Below, in pieces: positions 6,562-17,691 of a DNA stretch of 20,113 nucleotides (positions are counted from its first letter, which is position 1; the number at the start of each line of letters is the position of its first letter). Source of the DNA: Kineosphaera sp039812485 (GTDB taxonomy: Bacteria > Actinomycetota > Actinomycetes > Actinomycetales > Dermatophilaceae); the NCBI GenBank assembly GCA_039812485.1, contig JBDIAP010000059.1:1-20113 (forward strand), given 5' to 3'. Position numbers and translations under genes: made by a program. The notes beneath the pieces were generated by a model. That model was given only the letters and a program-made list of their open reading frames with translations, was not told the DNA's origin and searched no databases.

Positions 6562-7484
6562 GCGACCCGCTCCTGCCCCAGCTCGCGGCGCAACCGCTGC
6601 GCGGTCTCCAACGCGGCCCGTCGCAGCGCCGTCGCGTCCGGCCCGGCGCGCAACACCTCGCGGCTGCTCGCGGCGAGGATCGTGCCGCCGCCGACGACCG
6701 CCGCGAGCGCGTCTCCCGAACCGCCCTGGGCCCCGATGCCGGGGGCCAGCAGCGGCCCGCCGGAGCCCTCGAGGTCGAGTCCGAGGTCGCGCACCGCGTC
6801 GGCGACCGTGGCCCCGACGACCATGCCGACGTCGCCGAGCCGACCGGCGGCCCGGGCCGCCGCGTTGTCGGCGCTCACGCCGGCGACGATCGCCGCCGCG
6901 ACCGAGGATCCGTCGCCCGTGCGGGCGTGCTGCACCTGGGCGCCCTCGGGGTTGGAGGTGAGGGCCAGCACGAACACGCCGCGACCGTGGGCTGCGGCCA
7001 GATCGAGGGCGGGTCGCAGCGACTCATAACCGAGGTAGGGCGAGAGCGTCACCGCGTCGGCGCCCAGCGGCCCGTCACCCAGATAGGCCTGCGCGTAGCC
7101 CGCCATCGTCGAGCCGATGTCGCCGCGCTTGACGTCGAGCAGGCACAGCGTGCCTGCCGCCCGCAGCCCGGCGACGACCCGTTCGAGCACCTCGACCCCC
7201 GCCGAGCCGTGCCGTTCGAAGAACGCCGACTGCGGCTTGACGCAGGCGACGTGCCCGCCGAATGCCTCGACGCAGCGCAGCGCGAACGTCTCCAGGCCCG
7301 CGGCGTCGTCGGGCAGCCCCCAGGCGGAGAGCAGGGCGGCGTGCGGGTCGATGCCCACGCACAGCGGGCCGTGCTCGGCCATCGCCGCCGCCAGGCGCGC
7401 GCCGAAGGGCTCGCGGGCCAGGGCCGCGGACGCGTCGGTCACTGCGGACGCGTCGGTCACCCTCGCGGACGAGCCGGCGGTCAC
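6558..7484 (-). CDS. pyrF: Orotidine 5'-phosphate decarboxylase PyrF
   Basis: From GTG 7484 the protein has 308 residues and makes UMP from OMP, the last step of the pathway. It belongs to the longer mycobacterial-type group (type 2): PLCVGIDPH (40-48), VKPQSAFFERHG, the catalytic array DVKRGDIGSTM (117-127), SPYLGYESL, LTSNPEG and PGIGAQGG (248-255) are all present. Mycobacterial homologs have about 274 residues and begin near residue 26 here, so the first 20-25 residues are extra. Two more in-frame GTG codons, at 7460 and 7442, lie in an 18-bp tandem duplication, and the true start is uncertain. The chosen start overlaps the pyrD stop as GTGA, as at other junctions of this operon. Confidence 0.93.
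   Translation of the reverse strand: MTAGSSARVTDASAVTDASAALAREPFGARLAAAMAEHGPLCVGIDPHAALLSAWGLPDDAAGLETFALRCVEAFGGHVACVKPQSAFFERHGSAGVEVLERVVAGLRAAGTLCLLDVKRGDIGSTMAGYAQAYLGDGPLGADAVTLSPYLGYESLRPALDLAAAHGRGVFVLALTSNPEGAQVQHARTGDGSSVAAAIVAGVSADNAAARAAGRLGDVGMVVGATVADAVRDLGLDLEGSGGPLLAPGIGAQGGSGDALAAVVGGGTILAASSREVLRAGPDATALRRAALETAQRLRRELGQERVA
7426..7461. repeat. 18-bp tandem duplication in the 5' end of pyrF
   Basis: GCGGACGCGTCGGTCAC is repeated at 7426-7442 and 7444-7460 with an 18-base period; the last base of each unit differs (T, then C). In the pyrF frame each unit encodes Val-Thr-Asp-Ala-Ser-Ala and begins with a GTG codon, so the duplication supplies an alternative start codon as well as six residues. 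Confidence 0.9.
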
Positions 7485-9079
7485 GAGCCGGCCCCGGGCA
7501 CGCGGCGATGGGCGATGCCGACGACGTCGGCGGGTGAGGCGATGCGCCGCACGCGCAGCTCGTCGGCGAGCTCGTCGCGCACCCGCAGCGGCGCGTGCGG
7601 GTCGTTGAAGATCGCCGTGCCGACCTGCACGGCCGTGGCGCCGGCGGCGAGGAAGCCGAGGGCGTCCTTGCCGGTGCGCACGCCGCCGACGCCGACGATC
7701 GGGCGCTTGGGCACGACCCCCGCCTGCATGGCGGCAGACACCTGCCACACCGCCCGTAGCGCGACTGGCCGGATCGCGGGTCCGGACAGCCCCCCGGTGA
7801 TGCCGGCGACGGCGGGCCGCAGCGTCACGGGGTCGATCTCGAGGCCGAGCAGCGTGTTGATCATCGTCAGCGCGTCGGCCCCGGCGTGCACGGCCGCGCG
7901 GGCGATCGCCACGATGTCGGTGACGTCGGGCGACAGCTTGACGAGGATCGGGATGCCGGGCGGCACCTGGGTGCGCACCCGGTCGATGACCTCGGTCGTC
8001 GCGGCAGGGTCGCACGCGAAGACCAGGCCCCGGTTGGCGACGTTCGGGCAGGAGATGTTGACCTCGACGCCGACGCACGCGTCGAACGACGGCGACTCGA
8101 CGAGCGTCTTGGCGACCGCGGCGAACTCGCGCGGGTCGTTGCCCCCGATCGAGACGACGACCCGCGCCCCCGCCGACATGAGCCAGGCGAGGTCCTTCTC
8201 GACGAAGTCGACGATGCCGGGCCCCTGCAGACCGATCGAATTGATCATGCCGCTGGCGGTCTCGGCCATCCGCGGCGTGCCGCGGCCCGACCGCGGGTCG
8301 GCGAGCACCGTCTTGGTGACGAACGCGCCGAGCGAGGCGATGTCGAAGAAGCGGTGCAGCTCGACCCCGTTGGCCGCGCACCCCGAGGCGGTGAGCACGG
8401 GGTTGGGGATGGTGATCGGCCCGAGCACCGTGGACATGTCGACCGCGGCGCCCGGCCGCAACGTGGTCGTGAGCGCGGGGACGGCGCCGGGGCCGAGCCC
8501 CGACGCGGGCACCGGCTTCTGCGCCGGGGCTCCGGGCTCCGGGCGCGGGCCGGCCGGGCTCTCGCGGCGGGCCTGGCCCGGTGCCGGGGCCTGCGGACCC
8601 GCTACCGGGGTGGGGGCGGAGCCGTTGGGGTGCTGCGGTCGCGCGGCGGCACGCGCGGCGCTGTCCGCGGGGCTGCCTGCCGCGCTGTCCGGGGGAGCAG
8701 CAGGCGGGCGAGCCTGCGACGGACGGCCCTGCGGGCGACGCGGATCCGCGGCGACCGGCGCCGAGGACTCCCGCGGGTGTGCCCCCGGTGCCCCCGCGGC
8801 GCCGCCGACGCTCGCCGCACCGGTCGTGCCGCTCGCGCCGGCCGAGCCGCCGCTGCCGCTCGCGCCGGCGGTCGTCGGGATCGCAGGTGTCGTCGCGCCG
8901 GGCTGCGCCGGACCTGCGGTGGGCCTGGTGGGCGCCTGCGCAGGTCGCGCCCCCGCCTCGTCACCGGGCCGCACGGGTGCCGCCGAGGCGGGCGGACGGG
9001 TGGCCAGTCGCGGGCGCGGTGCGGGCGGGGTTTCAGGGTGCACTGCGGGCTCGTCCTCCGGCTTCTTGCGTCCGAACAT
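7481..9079 (-). CDS. pyrD: Dihydroorotate dehydrogenase class 1B (PyrD) with long disordered N-terminal extension
   Basis: This 532-residue protein oxidises dihydroorotate to orotate with FMN. The catalytic domain starts near residue 215 (MSTVLGPITIPNPVLTASGC). It has VTKTVLADPRSGRGTPR, NSIGLQGPG, the active-site cysteine 344 in NISCPN, which is typical of class 1 (class 2 uses serine), KLSPDVTDI and the flavin-binding VGVGGVRTG and GATAVQVGTA. The pyrK gene directly upstream confirms class 1B, the NAD-linked heterotetramer. Residues 1-212 are low-complexity Pro/Ala/Gly/Arg sequence with no membrane segment; class 1B enzymes are normally about 310 residues. The start at ATG 9079 is supported by GGGAGG eight bases upstream and lies one base after the pyrK stop. 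An internal ATG at 8437 would give a normal-sized enzyme but has no ribosome-binding site. Confidence 0.93.
   Translation of the reverse strand: MFGRKKPEDEPAVHPETPPAPRPRLATRPPASAAPVRPGDEAGARPAQAPTRPTAGPAQPGATTPAIPTTAGASGSGGSAGASGTTGAASVGGAAGAPGAHPRESSAPVAADPRRPQGRPSQARPPAAPPDSAAGSPADSAARAAARPQHPNGSAPTPVAGPQAPAPGQARRESPAGPRPEPGAPAQKPVPASGLGPGAVPALTTTLRPGAAVDMSTVLGPITIPNPVLTASGCAANGVELHRFFDIASLGAFVTKTVLADPRSGRGTPRMAETASGMINSIGLQGPGIVDFVEKDLAWLMSAGARVVVSIGGNDPREFAAVAKTLVESPSFDACVGVEVNISCPNVANRGLVFACDPAATTEVIDRVRTQVPPGIPILVKLSPDVTDIVAIARAAVHAGADALTMINTLLGLEIDPVTLRPAVAGITGGLSGPAIRPVALRAVWQVSAAMQAGVVPKRPIVGVGGVRTGKDALGFLAAGATAVQVGTAIFNDPHAPLRVRDELADELRVRRIASPADVVGIAHRRVPGAGS
8827..8869. repeat. Direct repeat inside the PyrD extension
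   Basis: TGCCGCTCGCGCCGGC occurs at 8827-8842 and 8854-8869, a 27-base period that equals nine codons. In the pyrD frame it gives two copies of AGASG within the Gly/Ser/Thr-rich part of the extension (about residues 71-89). This suggests the extension grew by in-frame duplication. Confidence 0.8.
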
Positions 9080-9080
9080 G

Positions 9081-10004
9081 TCAGTGTCCTCCCAGCGCTC
9101 GGGGCGCCCCGTGGGCGTCGGCCGGCACCTGCGCCCAGCCCTCGCGGTAGGCGTCCCAGCGCACGCGGTCACCGCGGAAGATCGGCCCCTCGACGCACGA
9201 GCGCAGCATGCGGGTCACGCCGTCGTTGCCACGGACCGGCATGACGCACGTCATGCAGACGCCGATGCCGCAGGCCATCGACTCCTCGACGGCGACCTGC
9301 GCGACGGCGCCGAATTCCCCGGCGATGCGGGTGACGCTCTCGAGCATGGGCATCGGCCCGCAGGCGTAGACGACCGAGGCGTCGGAGCGCCGCAGCACCT
9401 CGGGCAGCACGTCGGAGACCCAGCCCTTGCGGCCGCGGGAGCCGTCGTCGGTGACGACCGTGACCCCGTCGGCGTAACGCTCGGCCTTGTCGGTGCCGAA
9501 AAGCCGCTCCTTGGTGGCGCCGCCGAGGATGAGCTCGACGCGGCAGCCGCGCTCGCGCAGGGTCGCGGCGAGCCAGAAGAGCGGCGCGCTGCCGTAACCG
9601 CCCCCGACGAGCACGCACGACACCCGCTCCCGCGGAAGCGGGAACGGCCGCCCCAGCGGCCCCACGAGGTCGACGTAGGCGCCGACCTCGAGCGTCGTCA
9701 GCCATTGCGTGCCCGGCCCGTGAGCGGCGACGACGATGTCGAGGATGTCCTCCTCGGAGCGGTCGGCGGCGGGGCTCACGGCGTGCAGCGAGAAGCTGCG
9801 GCGCAGCAGCTGCGCGGGCGTCGCCGTCTGCGTCGCGGCCGGGCCACCGACGCTGATCGTCACGAACTGCCCCGGCCGCGCACCGTCGGGCAAGCCCGGC
9901 GCGGTGAACGTCATGTACTGGTAGTCGCCGGCCGGTCGCGTCGCGACGAGCCGGGCCTCGACGTGCACGACAGGATCGACGCGCCCGCCCTTCGCCTTCG
10001 CCAC
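9081..10004 (-). CDS. pyrK: Dihydroorotate dehydrogenase electron transfer subunit PyrK
   Basis: This 307-residue FAD and [2Fe-2S] protein passes electrons from the PyrD FMN to NAD+. It has a ferredoxin-reductase-like FAD domain (PGQFVTISVGG; RRSFSLH at 68-74; HGPGTQWL), an NAD-binding domain (LVGGGYGSAPLFWLA at 132-146; YACGPMPMLE) and a C-terminal iron-sulphur domain with cysteines 245, 250, 253 and 270 (CGIGVCMTC, then C after 16 residues). The length is somewhat above the usual 250-290 because of N- and C-terminal tails. The GTG start at 10004 follows AAGGAG by seven bases. A 52-base gap separates it from carB, the only sizeable gap inside the operon, and pyrD starts one base after its stop. 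Many actinobacteria lack PyrK and use quinone-linked PyrD. Confidence 0.94.
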   Translation of the reverse strand: MAKAKGGRVDPVVHVEARLVATRPAGDYQYMTFTAPGLPDGARPGQFVTISVGGPAATQTATPAQLLRRSFSLHAVSPAADRSEEDILDIVVAAHGPGTQWLTTLEVGAYVDLVGPLGRPFPLPRERVSCVLVGGGYGSAPLFWLAATLRERGCRVELILGGATKERLFGTDKAERYADGVTVVTDDGSRGRKGWVSDVLPEVLRRSDASVVYACGPMPMLESVTRIAGEFGAVAQVAVEESMACGIGVCMTCVMPVRGNDGVTRMLRSCVEGPIFRGDRVRWDAYREGWAQVPADAHGAPRALGGH

Positions 10005-10056
10005 TACGCCACTCCTTCTCGCTCTACAGCTCGGTCGTTTCCTCGTGCGGCCCCGG

Positions 10057-13403
<3,347 letters not shown>

Positions 13404-13404
<1 letters not shown>

Positions 13405-14621
13405 CAGGCGTCAGACTCCACAGAAGAGTGTGTGGCCGCGGTGGTCGTGGCGGGCGCGGTCCGAGCACCCTCCATGACCTCGACGAAGCGGTCGAAGAGG
13501 TAGGCGGAGTCGTGCGGCCCCGCGGCGGCCTCGGGGTGATATTGCACAGAAAAGGCTGGGATGTCGAGGCACTCCAGGCCCTCGACGACGTCGTCGTTGA
13601 GGCACACGTGGCTGACCCGCACGCGCCCGAAGTCGGTGCCGTCAGCGGCGTCGCTCGGCGCGGCCACCGGCCCCTCGAGAGGCGCGTCGACGGCGAAGCC
13701 GTGGTTGTGCGCGGTGACCTCGACCTTGCCCGTCGTGCGGTCCATGACCGGCTGGTTGATGCCGCGGTGGCCGTACTTGAGCTTGAACGTGCCGAAGCCC
13801 AGCGCCCGTCCGAGCAGCTGGTTGCCGAAGCAGATGCCGAAGAAGGGGATGCGTTCGGCGAGCACCCGCCGCAGCAGCTCGACCTGGGCGTCGGCGGTCG
13901 CGGGGTCGCCCGGCCCGTTGGAGAAGAACACCCCGTCGGGCTCCAGCGCGCGCACCTGTTCGACGGTGGCCCCGGCGGGGAGCACGTGCACCTCGATGCC
14001 GCGCTGGGCCATGAGCGCCGGCGTCATGCCCTTGATGCCGAGGTCGAGCGCCGCGACGGTGAAGCGACGCTCACCGACCGCCGGCACGACATACGGCTGC
14101 GGGGTGCTGACCTGCGAGGCGAGCTCGGCGCCGGACATCGCGGGGATCGCCCGCACCCGCTCCAGCAGCTCGGCGTCGGACGCGGCCGCGTCGGGCCCGG
14201 AGAAGACCCCCACCCGCATCGCGCCGCGCTCGCGCAGGTGCCGCGTCAACGCGCGGGTGTCGACACCGCTGATGCCGACGACACCCTGGTCGCGCAGGTC
14301 GTCCTCGAGGGTGCGCCGGGAGCGCCAGTTGCTCGGCCGCAGCGCGGGGTCGCGCACGACGTATCCGGACACCCAGATGCGCGAGGACTCCTGGTCGTCG
14401 TCGTTGACCCCGGTGTTGCCGATGTGCGGGGCGGTCATGACGACGACCTGGCGGTGATAGCTGGGGTCGGTCAGCGTCTCCTGGTAGCCGGTCATGCCGG
14501 TCGAGAAGACGGCCTCCCCGAAGGCGACGCCGACCGCCCCGTAGGCATGCCCGCGCAGGATGCGGCCGTCCTCCAGCACGAGCACCGCCGGGTCCGGCTC
14601 CAGCAGGGACTGCACACTCAC
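13404..14621 (-). CDS. carA: Carbamoyl phosphate synthase small subunit CarA
   Basis: This 405-residue glutaminase subunit releases ammonia from glutamine and channels it to CarB. The N-terminal domain contains FGEAVFSTGMTGYQETLTDPSY and ITAPHIGNTG-like MTAPHIGNTGVN. The class I amidotransferase domain contains the nucleophile Cys264 in FGICFGNQLLGRA and the His362/Glu364 pair in QYHPEAAAGP, with GHRGINQPV and HNHGFAVD between them. The GTG start at 14621 forms a GTGA overlap with the pyrC stop and has GGAGA upstream. The last 20 residues are an Ala/Thr-rich tail. Confidence 0.98.
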
Positions 14622-15943
14622 GAGGTCTCCTTGGGTGTCGCCGCCGCGGTGAGGGTGCCGGGGGCGGCGACCTGCCCGGCACGCATCGTGGGGGTGCCGC
14701 GCAGCACGGTGGCGACGACGCGGCCGACGAGCTGCCGCCCGTGCCAGGGGTTGTTGCGACCCAGCGAGAGCGACGCGTCGCGATCGACGCTCCAGCGGGC
14801 GCTCGGGTCGACGAGCGTGACGTTCGCCGGCTCCCCCGCGGCCAGCGGCCGCCCGTGACCGGGCAGCTGCGCGAGCTCGGCGGGTGTGCTCGACATGACC
14901 CGGGCGACATCGGCCCAGGTCAGGCGGCCCTCGTTGACGAAGAGGGTCGAGATGACCGGCAGGGCCGTCTCGAGCCCGACCATGCCGAACGCCGCGGTGA
15001 CGAACGCGTGCTCCTTGTCGTGCCGGGCGTGCGGCGCGTGATCGGTGGCGACGATGTCGATCGTGCCGTCGACGAGCGCCTCGGCGAGCGCCTGCGCGTC
15101 CTCGCTGGGCCGCAGCGGCGGGTTGACCTTGTAGGTGGGGTCGTAGCCGGTGAGCAGGCTCGTCGTCAGCGCGAGGTGGTGCGGGGTGACCTCGGCGGTC
15201 ACGGCGATGCCCTGGGCCTTGGCCCAGCGGATGACCTCGATCGACCCGGCGGTCGAGACGTGCGCGACGTGCACCCGGCCGCCGGTGTGCCGGGCGAGCA
15301 TGACGTCGCGGGCGACGACGACCTCTTCGGCGGCGCCGGGCCAGCCGGGCAGCCCGAGCCGGCCCGAGAGCTCGCCCTCGTGGCAGCAGGCGGCGCCGTC
15401 GGCCAGCCGCGGGTCCTGGGCGTGCTGGGAGATCAGGCCCCCGAACGCCTTGACGTAGTCGAGCGCCCGCCGCATGATCCGCGCGTCGTGCACGCAGCGG
15501 CCGTCGTCGGAGAAGACCCGCACGCGTGCGCGGCTGCGCGCCATGAGCCCGAGCTCGGCGAGCTCGGCGCCGGCCAGCCCCTTGGTGACGGCCCCGACCG
15601 GCACGACGTCGACGAGCCCGGCGCGCCGGCCGAGGTCGAGCACGTGTTCCGCGGCCTCGGCGGTGTCGGTGACCGGGTCGGTGTTGGCCATCGCCAGCAC
15701 GGCGGTGTAGCCGCCGGCCGCCGCGGCGGCCGATCCCGTCGCGACGGTCTCGGCGTCCTCGCGCCCCGGTTCACGCAGGTGGGTGTGCAGGTCGACGAGC
15801 CCGGGCAGGGCCACGAGCCCGTCGGCGTCGAGCACGTCGTCGGCGTCGCGCAGCGTTCCGACGTCGGTGATGACGCCGTCCTGCACGAGCAGGTCCGCGC
15901 GCCCCTGCCCGAGCAGGTCCGCGCCCTTGATGAGCAGGCTCAC
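14618..15943 (-). CDS. pyrC: Dihydroorotase PyrC (amidohydrolase type I)
   Basis: This 441-residue zinc amidohydrolase cyclises carbamoyl aspartate to dihydroorotate. The metal site DLHTHLREPG lies at 51-60. Further ligands are Asp146 or Asp147 in FSDDG, His174 (SQHAQD), His228 (AHVST) and the catalytic DHAPH (301-305). The TPHHL and NPPLR motifs contact substrate. The length fits the bacterial type I enzyme with a small beta-sandwich built from both ends. The GTG start at 15943 forms a GTGA overlap with the pyrB stop, with GGGGAG six bases upstream. An active zinc site is expected, since all the ligands are intact. Confidence 0.97.
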   Translation of the reverse strand: MSLLIKGADLLGQGRADLLVQDGVITDVGTLRDADDVLDADGLVALPGLVDLHTHLREPGREDAETVATGSAAAAAGGYTAVLAMANTDPVTDTAEAAEHVLDLGRRAGLVDVVPVGAVTKGLAGAELAELGLMARSRARVRVFSDDGRCVHDARIMRRALDYVKAFGGLISQHAQDPRLADGAACCHEGELSGRLGLPGWPGAAEEVVVARDVMLARHTGGRVHVAHVSTAGSIEVIRWAKAQGIAVTAEVTPHHLALTTSLLTGYDPTYKVNPPLRPSEDAQALAEALVDGTIDIVATDHAPHARHDKEHAFVTAAFGMVGLETALPVISTLFVNEGRLTWADVARVMSSTPAELAQLPGHGRPLAAGEPANVTLVDPSARWSVDRDASLSLGRNNPWHGRQLVGRVVATVLRGTPTMRAGQVAAPGTLTAAATPKETS

Positions 15944-16887
15944 GCCGCGCTCCCCTCTGAGGCAAGCAGGTGATACAAGATCGCCATCCGCACGGCCACG
16001 CCCGCCGAGACCTGCTCGAGGATCACCGACGAGGCGGCGTCGGCGGCCTCCGGGGCGATCTCGAGACCGCGGTTCATCGGCCCGGGGTGGGCGATGACGG
16101 CCTGGTCGTTGCGACCCATGAGCGTCGCGAGCCGCTCCCGGGTCAGGCCGAAACCGGCCGTGTATTCGCGCTCGGTGGGGAAGAACCCGCCGCTCATCCG
16201 CTCCCGCTGCACCCGCAGCATCATGAGCACGTCGAGCGGCCGGTCCAGCACGGCGTCGAGGTCGTAGGAGAGGGCGAAGCCGTCGGCCGCCGCCCAGTCG
16301 CGGATGCCCGAGGGCATGAGGGTCGGCGGCGCGACGATCGTCACCTCGGCGCCGAGCGTGCGCAGGCACAGCAGGTTCGAGCGCACGACCCGGCTGTGCA
16401 GGAGGTCGCCGACGATCGCCACCCGCAGCCCTTCGAGGCGGCCGTGGTGGGCGCGCATCGTGTAGGCGTCGAGCAGCGCCTGGCTCGGGTGCTCGTGGGT
16501 GCCGTCGCCGGCGTTGATGACGCTCGCGTCGACCCAGCCGGCGACCTGATGGGCCGCACCGCTCGCGGAGTGCCGCATGACGAGGGCGTCGACCCCCATC
16601 GCGCAGATCGTCAGCACGGTGTCGCGCAGCGACTCGCCCTTGGAGGTCGAGGAGCCCTTGCCGGAGATGTTGATCGTGTCGGCCGACATCCACTTGCCCG
16701 CGATCTCGAAGCTGCTGCGCGTGCGCGTCGAATCCTCGAAGAAGAGGTTGATCACCGTGCGGCCGCGCAGCGTGGGCAGCTTCTTGACCTCACGGTGCTG
16801 CACCTCGTGCATGGACGCCGCGGTGTCGAGGAGCGCGATGATCTCGTCGGCGTCGAGATCGGCCATCGACAGCAGGTGGCGTGTCAC
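15940..16887 (-). CDS. pyrB: Aspartate carbamoyltransferase catalytic subunit PyrB
   Basis: This 315-residue enzyme joins carbamoyl phosphate and aspartate. Residues 53-57 (STRTR) form the carbamoyl phosphate site, KGSSTSKGES (77-86) supplies the 80s-loop lysine, GDGTHEHPSQALLD (127-140) has the catalytic histidine, and LRVQRER and HPGPMNRG (267-274) bind aspartate. No pyrI regulatory subunit is encoded nearby, so the enzyme is either an unregulated trimer or assembles with PyrC, as in other bacteria lacking PyrI. The GTG start at 16887 overlaps the pyrR stop as GTGA and is preceded by a near-perfect AAAGGAGG five bases upstream. Confidence 0.98.
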   Translation of the reverse strand: MTRHLLSMADLDADEIIALLDTAASMHEVQHREVKKLPTLRGRTVINLFFEDSTRTRSSFEIAGKWMSADTINISGKGSSTSKGESLRDTVLTICAMGVDALVMRHSASGAAHQVAGWVDASVINAGDGTHEHPSQALLDAYTMRAHHGRLEGLRVAIVGDLLHSRVVRSNLLCLRTLGAEVTIVAPPTLMPSGIRDWAAADGFALSYDLDAVLDRPLDVLMMLRVQRERMSGGFFPTEREYTAGFGLTRERLATLMGRNDQAVIAHPGPMNRGLEIAPEAADAASSVILEQVSAGVAVRMAILYHLLASEGSAA

Positions 16888-17483
16888 GAGTCCTCCTTTG
16901 CGCCGTACGGCGCGGCCGCTCGGGCGATCCGGACCTCGTCGGCGATCCCGTCGCACTCCTCGAGCCGGACCGCCACCCGCTCGCTGCTGCTCGTCGGCAG
17001 GTTCTTGCCGACGACGTCGGCGCGGATCGGCAGCTCCCGGTGGCCGCGGTCCACGAGCACCGCGAGGCGCACGATGCGAGGCCGGCCGAGATCGGTGAGC
17101 GCGTCGAGCGCGGCGCGGATCGTGCGCCCCGAATACAGCACGTCGTCGACGAGCACGACGACCTTGTCGTCGATGCCGTCGGCCGGGATGCTCAGGGCCC
17201 CCGGGGCGCGAGTCGGCTGCCGCCGCAGATCGTCCCGGTAGAGGGTGATGTCCAGCGATCCCACCGGGATCGCGCGGCCCTCGACCTGCTCCATGAGGGC
17301 GGCGAGGCGCCGGGCCAGGATCACTCCGCGGGTCGGGATCCCCAGGACGACGAGGTCGTCCGCGCCCTTGTTGCGTTCGAGCACTTCGTGCGCCATGCGA
17401 CGCAGACCTCGGGCGATGTCCTCGGTGCGCAGGACCACCCGCCAGTCCTGCGGTGGCGGCTGTGCAGCTGATGGCGGCGGCAT
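16884..17483 (-). CDS. pyrR: Bifunctional pyrimidine operon regulator / uracil phosphoribosyltransferase PyrR
   Basis: This 199-residue protein is an RNA-binding regulator of the operon that senses UMP and has weak uracil phosphoribosyltransferase activity. The type I phosphoribosyltransferase fold is seen in LVVLGIPTRGVILARRL (44-60), GSLDITLYRDDL (75-86), the PRPP loop VVVLVDDVLYSGRTIRAAL (108-126) and VDRGHRELPIRADVVGKN, a stretch typical of PyrR. A Pro/Ala-rich stretch of about 12 residues precedes the conserved start. The ATG at 17483 follows AAGGAGGT by about ten bases, slightly far, but no closer start is visible. It is the first gene of the operon and its leader contains a PyrR-binding loop, so it should repress its own translation and, through coupling, the downstream genes. 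Confidence 0.97.
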   Translation of the reverse strand: MPPPSAAQPPPQDWRVVLRTEDIARGLRRMAHEVLERNKGADDLVVLGIPTRGVILARRLAALMEQVEGRAIPVGSLDITLYRDDLRRQPTRAPGALSIPADGIDDKVVVLVDDVLYSGRTIRAALDALTDLGRPRIVRLAVLVDRGHRELPIRADVVGKNLPTSSSERVAVRLEECDGIADEVRIARAAAPYGAKEDS

Positions 17484-17493
17484 GTGGCGCCGA

Positions 17494-17520
17494 ACCTCCT
17501 TCTCCGCCTCACCGGACGGT
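17494..17520 (-). promoter_or_regulatory. PyrR-binding RNA loop abutting the pyrR Shine-Dalgarno sequence
   Basis: Minus-strand 17520-17502 reads ACCGTCCGGTGAGGCGGAG. It contains GTCCGGTGAGGC, which matches the PyrR-binding loop consensus (UCC, purine, G, A/U, GAGG). CCG and CC on the left pair with GG and CGG on the right around a GGUGA loop with a bulged U. The Shine-Dalgarno sequence AAGGAGGT (17501-17494) follows without a gap. In mycobacteria PyrR bound with UMP to such a site blocks ribosome access; no attenuator terminator is seen here, which favours the same translational mode. Confidence 0.85.
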
Positions 17521-17544
17521 CTTAAAGGATGCTGTTCGGCCCTC

Positions 17545-17550
17545 ACCCTA
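17545..17550 (-). promoter_or_regulatory. Candidate -10 element of the pyrimidine operon
   Basis: TAGGGT (minus strand, 17550-17545) fits TANNNT and would start transcription near 17538, leaving a leader of about 55 bases that contains the PyrR loop. No clear -35 hexamer is present. A GC palindrome, GCGGGGCCCCGC (17575-17564), occupies the spacer and may belong to the end of the upstream LRV gene transcript. Confidence 0.45.
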
Positions 17551-17691
17551 ACGCCCTGGCCCGCGGGGCCCCGCATTCGCCCCGGCGCCCAGGACGCGAG
17601 TCGCCGCACACGAGGGGGTGGTCGGGGCCTCCACCGCGACGTGCGCCGTGGGGCGCGAGCAGCCTGGGGCGGCGACTGCGGCCGAGGCGAC

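Noticed and set aside
10005..10056. Second regulatory loop in the carB-pyrK gap
   Set aside because: No PyrR-loop consensus or stable hairpin is found there; only the pyrK ribosome-binding site AAGGAG is clear.
17600..17691. Terminator hairpin after the LRV gene
   Set aside because: The best pairing (GGTGG with CCACC) is only five base pairs with a nine-base loop, which is too weak to call.
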